Positions 7,912-17,510 are shown, counted from the stretch's first letter. The stretch is DNA of 43,934 nucleotides from an uncultured delta proteobacterium (GCA_903923175.1 CAIXWQ010000732.1:1-43934), one strand, 5' to 3'. Notes: a model not told the origin generated them from the letters alone. A program made the numbers and translations.

Positions 7912-8517
7912 TCATATCTCGGTGACCTCGGGGTAGCGGGCGGCCAGCGGAAGCATCAGCGCGTCGAGCTCCTCCAGGCGATCGCGTCTCAGCTGTCGTG
8001 AGATCCGGTGGCAGGCCGCGCACACGATGCCTCCGAGGACGGCAATCGCCGCCATCGAGAGGCCGCGCTCGACGACGTCCTGGAAGTAGGCGACCGGGCT
8101 CCCCGACACGTCGAGCATCGAGTGACCGAGCCCATCGCGCATCACGAGCGTCGCCGCGAGCAAGCCTCCCGTGGTCGCGAGCGAAGCGGCGACCCGCGGC
8201 GTTCGGGCGTCGTCCATCATCTCGCGCTCGATGTCGGCGACGGCCTCGGCCAACGCGAGCTTGCGCGCGAGGGGGGACTGCTCTGTCTCCTCGGCTTGCA
8301 CGACCGTCGACACCAGCCGCTCGGCGACGCTCCCAGGGGCCGTCTCGCCGAGCGCGCGCGAGAGGCGAGGCAATTCCAGCGACGGATCGGCTTCCAACGC
8401 GGCTGCGAAGGCCGTCGCGTCCACGGCCCCGAGCGTGCGTACGAGCCGCAGCACCGTTCGCATCGCGATCGTGATCGGAACGGAGACGATGGCGAGGCCG
8501 AGAAGGAGGAGCAACAA
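7912..8517 (-). CDS. Three-helix TolQ/ExbB/MotA-like membrane protein
   Basis: About 201 residues. Helix 1 is at the N-terminus (about 1-25). A cytoplasmic charged segment follows (about 30-125). Helix 2 (VAASLATTGGLLAATLV) is preceded by ADIEREMMDDARTPR, and helix 3 (AAIAVLGGIVCAACH) is followed by RISRQLRRDR. This spacing, and the small/Thr/Gly-rich pair of helices, match the layout of TolQ/ExbB/MotA proton-channel subunits such as AglR, which powers Glt gliding. The match is by architecture, not a strict motif. No TolR/ExbD partner gene is in the window. The start is uncertain: TTG at 8517 or 8514 keeps helix 1, whereas the first ATG (8463) would remove it. It sits 26 nt after the 98-residue gene. 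Confidence 0.7.
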   Translation of the reverse strand: MLLLLLGLAIVSVPITIAMRTVLRLVRTLGAVDATAFAAALEADPSLELPRLSRALGETAPGSVAERLVSTVVQAEETEQSPLARKLALAEAVADIEREMMDDARTPRVAASLATTGGLLAATLVMRDGLGHSMLDVSGSPVAYFQDVVERGLSMAAIAVLGGIVCAACHRISRQLRRDRLEELDALMLPLAARYPEVTEI

Positions 8518-8543
8518 GGTGCGCGGAGGCTCTCTCGAGCGAC

Positions 8544-8840
8544 TCAGAAGGGCTCGCTCAGCAGCAGCCCTTCAATCTGTTTGTAGAAGTCCTGACGCAG
8601 CTTCGACAGCTCGATGTCCGGAAGGATCTTGCCGAGGTCGACGACGGCGCTCGGACGCATCGGGCGTGCGGTCACCGTGATGTTGATCTCCGCCGGCGCG
8701 CCCTTCGTCGCCTTCTCCGGCTCCGCGCCCTTCGGGCTCGACGCTGCCGCAGCGGGCTTTTGCTGAGCGTCCGCGCTCGCCGCCGAGCAGATCGCGACGA
8801 TCGAGACGGCAGCCACGAGGAACCGACGGGCGAGTTTCAT
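8544..8840 (-). CDS. Small exported protein in the GltF/NfsF position
   Basis: A 98-residue product with a signal peptide (about residues 1-25, ending ASADA) followed by a Lys/Ala/Pro-rich linker. The C-terminal half is conserved-looking: EINITVTARPMRPSAVVDLG then KLRQDFYKQIEGLL. I recognise no named family. It lies 10 nt downstream of the GltE-like TPR gene and 26 nt upstream of the three-helix protein. In M. xanthus the gene between gltE and gltG is gltF (nfsF in the sporulation cluster), so position suggests an equivalent; sequence homology is not shown. The ATG at 8840 is preceded by GAGAGGG. The mature protein would be periplasmic. Confidence 0.75.
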   Translation of the reverse strand: MKLARRFLVAAVSIVAICSAASADAQQKPAAAASSPKGAEPEKATKGAPAEINITVTARPMRPSAVVDLGKILPDIELSKLRQDFYKQIEGLLLSEPF

Positions 8841-8850
8841 GGGAACCCTC

Positions 8851-10491
8851 TCAGAAGCTTGCTTTGATCTTGGGCGCGCTCGACGAAGGCGCAACCGGAG
8901 CTGCGCTGTTCGACGCGGCAGGCGCCGTCGGCTTGGCAGATGCGCTCGGCGCCGGAGGGGCCGCGCTCGGCTTCGGGGCCACGGACGCGCTCGGGGGCGG
9001 GGGCGGCGTTGCTGCGCTCGGCTTCGGCCCGGCCGACGCAGCGGGAGGAGGAGGCGTCGTCGCCGTCGGCTTCGGCGGAGGCGTCGGGCCGCCCTTCGGT
9101 GTGGTCCCGCCCGCGCCCGCGGCGCCCGCGGCCGCATTCCGGCGGGAGATCTGCGCCTGGCCGAGCAGATCGTCGATGTCGCTCGGCCAACTCGCGCCCT
9201 GTGAGGTGCCCTTCGCGGACTTGTACTGGTTGAAGAAGTCGATCGCCTTGTCGAGGCGAGGGACGTCCTGGAGCTTGTCGACGCCGGGGACCAAGAAGTA
9301 CAGCAAGCCGAGGTCGTAATCGGCGAGCGCCTTGACGAGCGGCGAGGCGCCGGGGGCCGCGAGCACCCAGTTGTACGAAGCCTTCGCCAGCTCCCAGCCG
9401 AGCTTGTTGTCGGCGAAGCTCGAGAGCGCCTGCAGCCGATAGGCCTCGCCCAGCGCGAGTCGCGCCTCGGCGTTGCCCGGTGCGTACTTGACCGCGGTCT
9501 CCAGCGGACCGCGCGCGCCTTCGGCGTCGTTCGACTCGATGCGCAGCAGCCCGAGCTGCAGGTGCGCCTCGACCAGATCGGGCCTCGTCCGCGCGGCCTT
9601 CTCGAACCAGACCGCCGCGCCGGTGCGCTCGCCCGCCCGCTGGAAGATGATCGCGCGCAGCAGCTGCGCCTCGGCGTTGCCTGGCGCGCGCGGCGGGTTC
9701 TTCTTCGCCGGTTCGTTCTTGGCGCGCTCCTCGTCCGTCTGCTGACCATCGAGAATCGAGGACAACACGTACTGAGCCAGCGCGACGCGCCCCGCGCGGA
9801 AGTGATCGCGCGCGATGAGCACCATCGCCGGCTCGTACTTCCCTTCGAGCGTCAGCGCGTTCTGCGCCAGGCTCTGCGCCGTGCTGCTGTCGCCCTTGAG
9901 CGACTTGATCTCTGCCAGCGCCGTCATGATCCCGAACGCCTTCGGGAACTTCTTGTCCTGCTCGTCGAGGAACGCCTCGGCTTCGGCGCGCGAGCCCGAG
10001 CGATAGAGGAGGTAGCCGTAGGCAGTGACGGCCGCCTCGTAATTCGGGTTGAGCTTGTAGGCCTCTCGGTAGTGCTCGAGCGCGTCGCTCGTCTTGCCGA
10101 GATGCTCGAGCACGAGCGCGATTCCGTAGTGGGCGACGTACCCCTTGGCGTCGATCGACAGCGCGCTCTGGAACGACTGCTGCGCTGCTACCAGCTCGCC
10201 CTTGAGGTACTGCTGGTAGCCCTGCTCGTACGCGCTCTTGAAGTCGGCGCTCGAGCCTGCCGCGGTCTCGGTCGGCGTCGGCGGCGGCGGCGGCGCTTCC
10301 GCCGTCACCGTGTCGGTGCGCGCACGATCGGCTTCGGGGACCTCGGCGGTCGCGGAAGCGCTCGCTTCAGGCTTCACCTCTCTGGCTGGCGTGCGCGGAC
10401 CGCACGCCGGGCTGAAGGCCAAGGGCAAGCTGACGGCCGCGGTCCACGCCATCGCCGTGATGAACGTGCGGTTCGGTCTCGTCGTCGACAT
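8851..10491 (-). CDS. GltE/AglT/NfsE-like TPR protein
   Basis: A 546-residue exported protein. The N-terminal signal ends near SPACG, a possible though atypical lipobox (Cys30). After an acidic and Pro-rich linker, TPR units run from about residue 85 to 420, for example YEQGYQQYLKGELVAAQQSF and HYREAYKLNPNYEAAV. The C-terminal 110 residues are low-complexity Ala/Pro/Ser/Thr/Lys, with repeats such as PKPSAA, and the protein ends KIKASF. GltE (AglT) of Myxococcus is a TPR protein of similar size and operon position, directly after gltD. Here the start is 3 nt after the GltD-like stop, which implies translational coupling. The likely role is a periplasmic or outer-membrane-anchored scaffold of the trans-envelope complex. 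Confidence 0.83.
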   Translation of the reverse strand: MSTTRPNRTFITAMAWTAAVSLPLAFSPACGPRTPAREVKPEASASATAEVPEADRARTDTVTAEAPPPPPTPTETAAGSSADFKSAYEQGYQQYLKGELVAAQQSFQSALSIDAKGYVAHYGIALVLEHLGKTSDALEHYREAYKLNPNYEAAVTAYGYLLYRSGSRAEAEAFLDEQDKKFPKAFGIMTALAEIKSLKGDSSTAQSLAQNALTLEGKYEPAMVLIARDHFRAGRVALAQYVLSSILDGQQTDEERAKNEPAKKNPPRAPGNAEAQLLRAIIFQRAGERTGAAVWFEKAARTRPDLVEAHLQLGLLRIESNDAEGARGPLETAVKYAPGNAEARLALGEAYRLQALSSFADNKLGWELAKASYNWVLAAPGASPLVKALADYDLGLLYFLVPGVDKLQDVPRLDKAIDFFNQYKSAKGTSQGASWPSDIDDLLGQAQISRRNAAAGAAGAGGTTPKGGPTPPPKPTATTPPPPAASAGPKPSAATPPPPPSASVAPKPSAAPPAPSASAKPTAPAASNSAAPVAPSSSAPKIKASF

Positions 10492-10494
10492 CGC

Positions 10495-13400
10495 TCAGCC
10501 CCCCTTCGCGGCGGGCGCCGTGGGGCCCGGCGGAATGGGCGTGTCGACGGTCGGCGGCGGCGAGGAGGCGGCACCCGGGCGCGCTTGCTTGAACATCTGA
10601 TCGACGTAGTTGAAGGGCTTCGGGTAGGCGCTCTGCCACTCCTTGAGCTCCGGACCCGCGTTCGGCGTCAGGTACTCCCGGAGCTTCACGTCGGTGAGCA
10701 GGTCGGTGTAGTACGCGAGCCGCTGGACGGCCTTCACCACTCTGTCGTCCTTCACGCCGAATTCCTTGCCGCGCAAGTAGCCGGCCGCGTAGCGCTGCGT
10801 GAGGCGCAGCTCCATGTCGTGCACGTACCCCTCGCGTGCGGCGGTCCACTTCTTCGATTGGACCTTGCGCGCCTCGTCCATCTTGTCGAGGGTGGTCTGG
10901 CATCGGGCCTTCGCCGCCTCGCTCGAGTTGTCGTCCTCGAGGACCTTGCGGCACCCCTCCTCGACGGTGGCGATCTTCTTCTCCGTGACGGGGTCGATCG
11001 CCTGGATCTTCCCCTTGACCAGCGCCGTGCGGTGCTGGTCGTAGAGCGTGCCTTCGCGCGCGAGGATCACGGGGAGATAGCGCCGCGACTGATAGAGCGC
11101 GCGGATGCGCTCGAGCTCGACGAAGAGCTTCTCGCGCTTGTCGATGTCCTTATCCATCTTCTTGATCACGTCGTCGGCCGAGCCGTCGTAGCTCAGTCGC
11201 GGCGCCTGACCGGTCGGCGTGTCCCACTCCTTCTCGATCTGCTCGTTGACGAAGAAGTAGTCTGCCTCGGCGCCGAAGTCGGCCAGCTGCGTGCCGTCGG
11301 TCCCCGAGCTGCCGTCGGCCTTCTTGGTGGCGTCGTGCTGCGCCTTGAAGGTCGCGATGGTCTTCTTGTACCAGTCGCGGAAGGCCTGATCGCCCGCGGC
11401 CTTGCGGATGAACGCGACCTGCCAGGCGGCCTCGATCGCGTACGCGCGTGCGCCGGTGTTGTTCTCGTACTTGCGGTGGAAGCCTTCGAGCGCCGTGGTC
11501 GCGCGCGTGCGCTGGGTGCCGTCGCTCTGGGCCTGCTTCCACTGGTTCCACTCGAACTCCGCGATGACCCAGTCCATCTCGACGATCTCGGCAGGGCCGG
11601 GCTTCAGCGAGAGGTAGCGGGTGTACGCGTCGAGCATCTCCTTGCGGTTGCCGAGGTTCGCCTGGAGCACGATGGCGTTTGCGGCGTTGTCGCGACGGTC
11701 CCCCTCGGGGATCAGCGTGCGGCCCGCCATCTCGTCGTAGTGCTTGGCGGCCTTCTCGTAGTCGAACGCCTGTACGTACGTGCGGCCGAGCTCGGCGAGC
11801 GCTTCGTTCGTGTACTTGTTCCGGCGCTCGAACTCTTCCGGATCTTTCTTCTGCGGCTTGCCGTCGATCGTCCCGCCGTCGCGGTATGCGATCAGATCGG
11901 CTTCCTTGCCGTAGTTCTTCAGGAAGCTCTTATAGACCTCGGCGGCCTTCTGGTAGTCGTTGATCTGCTTGTAGCAGTCGGCCGACAGGATCGCGCCGCG
12001 CGGAGCCGACGGGCTCTTGGGGGCTCGGTTGAGCGCCAGCGAGTACTTCGCAGCGGCGAGCTCGAACTTCTCCTTGCGGAGCTTCGGGTCCGTCTCCTTC
12101 TTCGCCGCCTCGTAGGCCTCGTCGGCCTGCGAGTAGAGCGCGCTGATCTCCGCCGGATCGGCGATGTCCTTCTCTTGCTGCTTCTGCTCGGTCGTGATGG
12201 CGCACGACTTCTTCTTCGCCTCGTCGACGAGCACGAGGACGCGCTTCGCGTCGCCCTGCTTCTTCGCCATCATGACGAGCGTGTACCAAGCCTTGAAGCC
12301 TTCGTCGTCCTTGCCGCAGTGGGTGGCGCGGAGCTTCTCGTAGCGCTCGGTCGCCTCCTCGAAGCGGCCGTAGCGATACAGGACGTTGGCGTTCTGCTCT
12401 TCGTAGGCGTCGGATCGATTGCCCTGATCGAGCGCCTTGGGCACGCGGGCGATGTACTCCTCGCGCTCGCGCATCGCGCGGACGACCGCGTCGGGAACCT
12501 CGCGGATCCAGAGCCGCTCTTCCTGGCGGCTCTCGATGTCGTCCTGCGAGCGGCACGCGTCGCGCGGCTCCGTCGTCGGACCGAGCACCTTCTCGTTGCC
12601 GGATCCCGTCTGGCAGCCCGACTTCATGTAGAGGTCGAACTGCTCCTGCTCGAGCTGTCCGACGACGTCGACCGCGTTGGCCGCGGCGTAGAAGAGGTAC
12701 TTGTCGTCGAGGTTCGAGTCGCGGACCTCGACCGACGCCGCGCGTGCCGACTCGACGGACTTGGGATCGAGGGGCTTGCCCAGGAGCCGGTCGACCATCA
12801 CGAGGTTCACGCGCGCATCCGAGATGAAGTACTTCGAGTCGTACGCGTCCGAGGCGTCGGGATCGACGCCGAGGTACGTCTCCCACCCCTTGGCGGCGAG
12901 CTCGTATTCGTCACGCGACTTCTGCAGCGAGTTGAGGACCTTGAGATGTCGCTCGGGCGACAGCTGCTCGATCGCATCGCGCTCCAGCGGCATGCGTGGA
13001 TCGACGCCGGCCGCGGCCTTCGCCTCGTTGAAGTAGTTACGCCCGTTCTGCGTGTGCTGCCCCGCGGCGTTCTTCGCCCCCTCGTTCATGAGCGCTTCGG
13101 CGGCGCGGATGGCGTCCGGGTTGTTCTTGTTGCACTCGGTCCAGGGCGTCTTGCCGACGTAGTCGACGAGCTTGGTGCGCGCGTTGAGCGCCTTGGACTC
13201 GTATTCCCGCTTCTTGGACTGATCGAGCGTCTTACGGGCCTGCTGCTCGTACAGCTTCGCGATGCTGTCCTGGAACTTCGGCGCCTCTGGATCGCACGGC
13301 CACTTCTTGATGATCAGCTCGTAGGCCTCGATGGCGTCGAGCATGACCTCGTCGCTCTCGAACTCCGACGCGAGCGCCTTGTACACGCGGGGCGTCCAGA

Positions 13401-15102
13401 CCTTGCCCTGCGGGACGATCTCTTCCTTCTGCACGCGGTCGAGCGCGATTCGCAGCTTCCCCTCGAGCTCGTCGCCCTGGGCCACGTCGAAGACGTCCTC
13501 GCGCTGGACGTAGGGCTCGTTCGAGCCGGGGCCGTCCATGTCGAGGTAGGTGAGCGACGACGCTATGTAGTCGTAGGCGTCCTGGCGCATCTGGGCGCGA
13601 ACGTCGGCGCCGATCTCCGAGTCGCCGGCCTTCTCGTGCTGGTCGAACCAGTCGAGAAGCTGCAGGAACTCCTTGCGCGAGGTCGTGTAGCGCTGCTGCT
13701 TGAAGTACGTCCAGGCGAGCTTGTAGATGGTGTAGACCTGGACGGTCTGCGAGCTCGTGTCGAGCGCGTGTCGGTATGCGCTCTCCGCGCGGTTGTACTG
13801 GTACGGCGAGGCGCCGAAGTACCCCGTGGCCTCCGAGTTCTCGTCGCCGTGGCCGTAGTGGTACTCGCCCATGCGCCACCACGTCTGCGCGATGTACGAC
13901 TGCTCTTCGCCGGTCTCGGTGACCTTGCCGCCGAGGGCCGTGCAATCGGTCGGATACGGCTCCTTGTAGCTGTCCTCGTCGTCCGAGAGGTCGACGGCGC
14001 CCTTCTTCCCCGCCGCGGCCGGGCGCTTCGCCTTCGCCTTGAGCAGGTCGGGGTCGTGGCGGAGCCGCCAGCCGAAGGGCGGATCGCCGTTCCCCCAGTA
14101 CTTGTAGTCGTGGTCCTGCGGGAGCGGCGGGATGCCGTCCTTCCACTTCTTGCGGTCCTTCTCCTCGGCCGCGTCTCTGGGCGCGGGGAGGGGATACGCG
14201 TAGTGGTTCGAGCAGACCATCGCGCGCCAGACCCACTGCGATTCCTCCGCGCGGCCGGTGTCGGCGAGCAGCGAGCCGAGGAAGAAGTGGACCGCGCCCA
14301 GGTTGCGGTAGCCCGGGAACTTGACGATGACGTCGCGGTAGAGGCGCTCCGCCGGCTCCATCGCGGCGAGGAGCTTGGTCGGGTAGTCGTCCGAGGTCGG
14401 ATCGAGAGTTTCCTCGGCCTCCTCCTGGAACAACGCCGCCAACCGGAACATGGCGTCCGGCGTGTGGTCGGGGTCGTCCGGGTACTTCCCGATGAAGGCC
14501 TTCAGGCGCTTGATCGTGTCCTGCCGCGCCTTGACGATCTCGTCTTCGTCGCGTCGGATGTTCTCCGACATCGGGCCCAGCCGCGCCTTCTTCTTGGCCT
14601 CGAAGCGCTGGCGGATGATCTGGTTGAGCGCCTGCGCGTATCCCGCGGCGCCCTTGTGATAGCGGTCGGCCTCCTTGGTGAGGTCGCGCAACGCGCCGTC
14701 TTGCTCGGGCGAAACGGGCGGAAGGCTCGACGTCTTCGCGGCGACGGCGGGCGCGGCCGAGGCGGTCGGGGCCGCGCTCGCGCTGCCCATCACCCGTGCC
14801 GGCCACGGCTTGGTGGCGACGACGACGGGCAAACCCGGCCCCTTCGTGTTCAGGACCGTCACCGCGCCGGGCGGCAGGGCCGAGCCGAACGTCGGCGGCG
14901 GGATGTCCGCGTACGTCGTGGCGGGCGCCGCTGGCTTGCCGGCCGACGCCGAGCCCTTTCCCGCCGGCTTCGGCGGGGGCCGTTGCTGCGAGGAGGCAGC
15001 GGTTGCGAGGAAGAGACCTGCCGCCACGAGACCGATCGCGCTCGCGGCACGCAGGACCTTCCGACCGAAGAGATCGGACTCTGGGAAAGCTCGCTTCAGC
15101 AC
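10495..15102 (-). CDS. GltD/AgnA/NfsD-like giant TPR protein
   Basis: A 1535-residue exported protein. The signal peptide is hydrophobic from about residue 19 to 38 and is probably cut at ASS before QQRPPP. The remainder is helical with many TPR-type units, such as WWRMGEYHYGHGDENSEATG and YKLAWTYFKQQRYTTSRKEF. Many charged helices lie between the units. GltD (AgnA) and NfsD of Myxococcus are the long periplasmic TPR proteins that precede GltE and NfsE, as here. The start is GTG at 15102, seven nt after the upstream stop, with GAGG five nt before it; no ATG is nearby. The region carries a fully open antisense frame, which is a composition artefact. Confidence 0.83.
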   Translation of the reverse strand: MLKRAFPESDLFGRKVLRAASAIGLVAAGLFLATAASSQQRPPPKPAGKGSASAGKPAAPATTYADIPPPTFGSALPPGAVTVLNTKGPGLPVVVATKPWPARVMGSASAAPTASAAPAVAAKTSSLPPVSPEQDGALRDLTKEADRYHKGAAGYAQALNQIIRQRFEAKKKARLGPMSENIRRDEDEIVKARQDTIKRLKAFIGKYPDDPDHTPDAMFRLAALFQEEAEETLDPTSDDYPTKLLAAMEPAERLYRDVIVKFPGYRNLGAVHFFLGSLLADTGRAEESQWVWRAMVCSNHYAYPLPAPRDAAEEKDRKKWKDGIPPLPQDHDYKYWGNGDPPFGWRLRHDPDLLKAKAKRPAAAGKKGAVDLSDDEDSYKEPYPTDCTALGGKVTETGEEQSYIAQTWWRMGEYHYGHGDENSEATGYFGASPYQYNRAESAYRHALDTSSQTVQVYTIYKLAWTYFKQQRYTTSRKEFLQLLDWFDQHEKAGDSEIGADVRAQMRQDAYDYIASSLTYLDMDGPGSNEPYVQREDVFDVAQGDELEGKLRIALDRVQKEEIVPQGKVWTPRVYKALASEFESDEVMLDAIEAYELIIKKWPCDPEAPKFQDSIAKLYEQQARKTLDQSKKREYESKALNARTKLVDYVGKTPWTECNKNNPDAIRAAEALMNEGAKNAAGQHTQNGRNYFNEAKAAAGVDPRMPLERDAIEQLSPERHLKVLNSLQKSRDEYELAAKGWETYLGVDPDASDAYDSKYFISDARVNLVMVDRLLGKPLDPKSVESARAASVEVRDSNLDDKYLFYAAANAVDVVGQLEQEQFDLYMKSGCQTGSGNEKVLGPTTEPRDACRSQDDIESRQEERLWIREVPDAVVRAMREREEYIARVPKALDQGNRSDAYEEQNANVLYRYGRFEEATERYEKLRATHCGKDDEGFKAWYTLVMMAKKQGDAKRVLVLVDEAKKKSCAITTEQKQQEKDIADPAEISALYSQADEAYEAAKKETDPKLRKEKFELAAAKYSLALNRAPKSPSAPRGAILSADCYKQINDYQKAAEVYKSFLKNYGKEADLIAYRDGGTIDGKPQKKDPEEFERRNKYTNEALAELGRTYVQAFDYEKAAKHYDEMAGRTLIPEGDRRDNAANAIVLQANLGNRKEMLDAYTRYLSLKPGPAEIVEMDWVIAEFEWNQWKQAQSDGTQRTRATTALEGFHRKYENNTGARAYAIEAAWQVAFIRKAAGDQAFRDWYKKTIATFKAQHDATKKADGSSGTDGTQLADFGAEADYFFVNEQIEKEWDTPTGQAPRLSYDGSADDVIKKMDKDIDKREKLFVELERIRALYQSRRYLPVILAREGTLYDQHRTALVKGKIQAIDPVTEKKIATVEEGCRKVLEDDNSSEAAKARCQTTLDKMDEARKVQSKKWTAAREGYVHDMELRLTQRYAAGYLRGKEFGVKDDRVVKAVQRLAYYTDLLTDVKLREYLTPNAGPELKEWQSAYPKPFNYVDQMFKQARPGAASSPPPTVDTPIPPGPTAPAAKGG

Positions 15103-15109
15103 TGCGACC

Positions 15110-17509
15110 TCACTCGATGCCGATGGAGCCGTCGCTCTTGATCTGCTTCATCTCGTCATCCAGCAGGCGTTCCTGCTCGATGTACTCGCGCTTGCGGTCG
15201 CGCACGATGGCCTTGCGCACCTCGCGCTCCTTCCAGGCTTGGTCGACGATGCCGACTTCGGCCCGCATCATGTAGTCGCCGAGCTTCTTGCGCACGGCCT
15301 CGAGATTCTGCTTCGCGACCTTGCCGACGACGTCGCGCGCCTCGGAGTCGAAGGCCGCGAGCTCCTTCTTGTAGCCGTCGAGCGCAGCCTGCTCGGCGTC
15401 GAGCGTCTTCTGCAGCTTGTCGACCGTCTCGAAGACCTGCGTGTCGAGCGCCGACTTCTGCTTCTCGAGCTTCTCTTCGACCTGTCGCGCGCGCGCGAGC
15501 GTCGGCTCCGCGTTGGTCGCGTAGGTCGCCGCCGTCCCCCCGAGGTTCTGGCGCACCAAGCGCACTTCCTTCTCGAGGATGTCGCGGTAGTTCTTGCGGC
15601 GTTCCTCGTCGGTCTTCGAGCGGTCGTCGCCGGTGCCGGACTGGACGCGGCCGCGCTCCACGAGGTCGCGGAGATCCTGGGCTTCCTTCTTGAAGGCGAC
15701 GATGTCCTTCTGGCCCTCGTCCAGCTGCTGCTCGTACTCGCGCACCTTCGCGGGCTCGAGCGGCTTGCCCTGATCGTTCTGCCGCGTCTTCACGTACTTG
15801 CGGAGCGCATTGATCTGCGCCTGCAGCATGTCGATCTCGATGTTGCGCTGCTGGAGCTGCTGCGAGATCGCGCGCCACTGGCCGTTCGCCTCGTCTTCGC
15901 GCTTCTGGAACGCGTCGGCGTCCTTCGGCAGCAGCGCGATTTCCCCCTCGAGGCGCTTGCGCGCCTCGCGCGCTTGCTCGAGCTCGGGCCACTTGGAGAC
16001 GTCCGGCGGCTCGACGTCGTCGAGCCCCTGCGCGACGTCCGAACGCGAGCTCGCCACCCGGTTGAGCAGGCCGATCAGCCCTTCGTAGGCCGCCTTGGCC
16101 TCGGGGAAGGCGCGGATCTGATCCGAGCCCTTCACCACGGCCTGCAGCTTGTCGAGCATCGCCTGCGACTGCTGGAGGAGCTCCTTCGTCTGCTGCACGC
16201 TCTCGACGACGTTGAACGCGAGCGCGCCGTCCTGCCCTTGCTTCGCCCACTTGATGACGAGCGGCGGGAGCGAGTCGGGGCCGTCCAACGCGTCCATCGT
16301 CGGTGCCGTCAGGCGGTCGTAGTAGTCGCCTGGCGTGCGATCGACCTTGAGGTAGTCGTCGATGCGCTTGTGCAGCGGATCGATCTCGTTGCGGACGTTC
16401 TCGTAGGACGCGAGCGCCTTCTTGAACTCGGCCTTCCGAAGCTGGATGTCGGCCTTGAGCAGCTCGCCTTCGATCGCGTGCGGACTGTCCGGGCTGGATA
16501 GCTCGAGGAGGTCGAGCGCGCGGGTCGCCTTCTCCTGGTCCTCCAGGCGGACGTACACCCAGGCAATCTCGTAGAGCATCGTGTCGAAGTGCTTCGACGT
16601 GCGGTCGACGTGCTCGTACGCCAGCACCGACTGATCGAGCTGGTCCATCTCGTAGAACAGCCGACCGATCGCGATCCAGGAGAGGTCGACGACCTCCTTG
16701 TGGTCATCGGTGTCGCCGGGGAGATCGGTGACCTTTTTGAACGCGTCGATCGCAGGGTTGAACTTCTTCGGCTGCGCCTGCTTGATCGCGATGACGCCCA
16801 GCAGGAAGCGCGCCTGGTGCTGGAAGCCGCCGTCGGGGCCGACCTGGCCGAGCGTCGCCTTCGACGCGTCGAGGTCGCCCTTGAAAAACAGCATCTTCCC
16901 CTTCGCGTAGAGGACGACGGAGTCGACGTCCCCTGGCGCGAGCTTGCCGATTCGGCCGAGCACGTCCTCGGACACCTTCGGCTCGGTGGGGTCTTCGACG
17001 CGGACGACGATGTCGACGAGGCGCGCGACGGCACGCGAGGCGTACGGCTTGAACTCCGGCAGGCTCGCCCCGTCGGCGATCTGGCGGAACTTCGTTCGAG
17101 CGGAGAGGTAGTCGTGGATCGCGTAGAAGGCCTCGCCGTTGCGGAAGACCGCCTCGGCGTAGGCGCGCCGGTTCGTGGAGTACTTCTCCTCGACCTGAGA
17201 GAAGACGAGGATCGCGCGCTGGTAGTCTCGAAGGCGCACCAGCAGCTCGCCGTCGGCCAGCATCTGCTCGGCCGAGCGGAACTCGATGCCGGACTTCCCC
17301 TTCAGGCTCAGCACGCCTGGCAGGTCGCGCTCGATGCCATCGAGCTCAGCGGAGGCCGTTCCGAGGGCGTCCTTCGACGAGAGCTTCGCGGCCGCGACAC
17401 CCTCGTGCGACAGCAGGGGGACGGCGCCAGCGGCCAGAGCGAGCGCCAGCAGCAGTGCGCGCGCTGGGGCCGCGGCTCGCCTCCGCCGGAGAGCGGGACG
17501 GGGGCTCAT
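15110..17509 (-). CDS. GltC/NfsC-like TPR and coiled-coil exported protein
   Basis: A 799-residue protein with an Arg-rich, then Ala/Leu-rich signal peptide (about 1-35). Residues about 60-400 hold TPR-like helical pairs (ELLVRLRDYQRAILVFSQVE; WIAIGRLFYEMDQLDQSVLA). Residues about 420-790 are long charged coiled coils (KREDEANGQWRAISQQLQQR; EEKLEKQKSALDTQ). In M. xanthus, GltC and NfsC are TPR proteins of the same machines, which supports the placement just before the GltD-like gene. The ATG at 17509 is one nt after the stop of the preceding gene. A GTG at 17536 is also in frame but would overlap that gene and spoil the signal peptide. The likely location is the periplasm. Confidence 0.8.
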   Translation of the reverse strand: MSPRPALRRRRAAAPARALLLALALAAGAVPLLSHEGVAAAKLSSKDALGTASAELDGIERDLPGVLSLKGKSGIEFRSAEQMLADGELLVRLRDYQRAILVFSQVEEKYSTNRRAYAEAVFRNGEAFYAIHDYLSARTKFRQIADGASLPEFKPYASRAVARLVDIVVRVEDPTEPKVSEDVLGRIGKLAPGDVDSVVLYAKGKMLFFKGDLDASKATLGQVGPDGGFQHQARFLLGVIAIKQAQPKKFNPAIDAFKKVTDLPGDTDDHKEVVDLSWIAIGRLFYEMDQLDQSVLAYEHVDRTSKHFDTMLYEIAWVYVRLEDQEKATRALDLLELSSPDSPHAIEGELLKADIQLRKAEFKKALASYENVRNEIDPLHKRIDDYLKVDRTPGDYYDRLTAPTMDALDGPDSLPPLVIKWAKQGQDGALAFNVVESVQQTKELLQQSQAMLDKLQAVVKGSDQIRAFPEAKAAYEGLIGLLNRVASSRSDVAQGLDDVEPPDVSKWPELEQAREARKRLEGEIALLPKDADAFQKREDEANGQWRAISQQLQQRNIEIDMLQAQINALRKYVKTRQNDQGKPLEPAKVREYEQQLDEGQKDIVAFKKEAQDLRDLVERGRVQSGTGDDRSKTDEERRKNYRDILEKEVRLVRQNLGGTAATYATNAEPTLARARQVEEKLEKQKSALDTQVFETVDKLQKTLDAEQAALDGYKKELAAFDSEARDVVGKVAKQNLEAVRKKLGDYMMRAEVGIVDQAWKEREVRKAIVRDRKREYIEQERLLDDEMKQIKSDGSIGIE

Positions 17510-17510
17510 G

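Noticed and set aside
9562-15141. An 1859-codon open frame on the plus strand
   Set aside because: It lies antisense to the GltD-like gene and part of the GltE-like gene. Its translation is Arg/Leu/Val-rich with no domain. Long antisense frames are expected in very GC-rich coding DNA.
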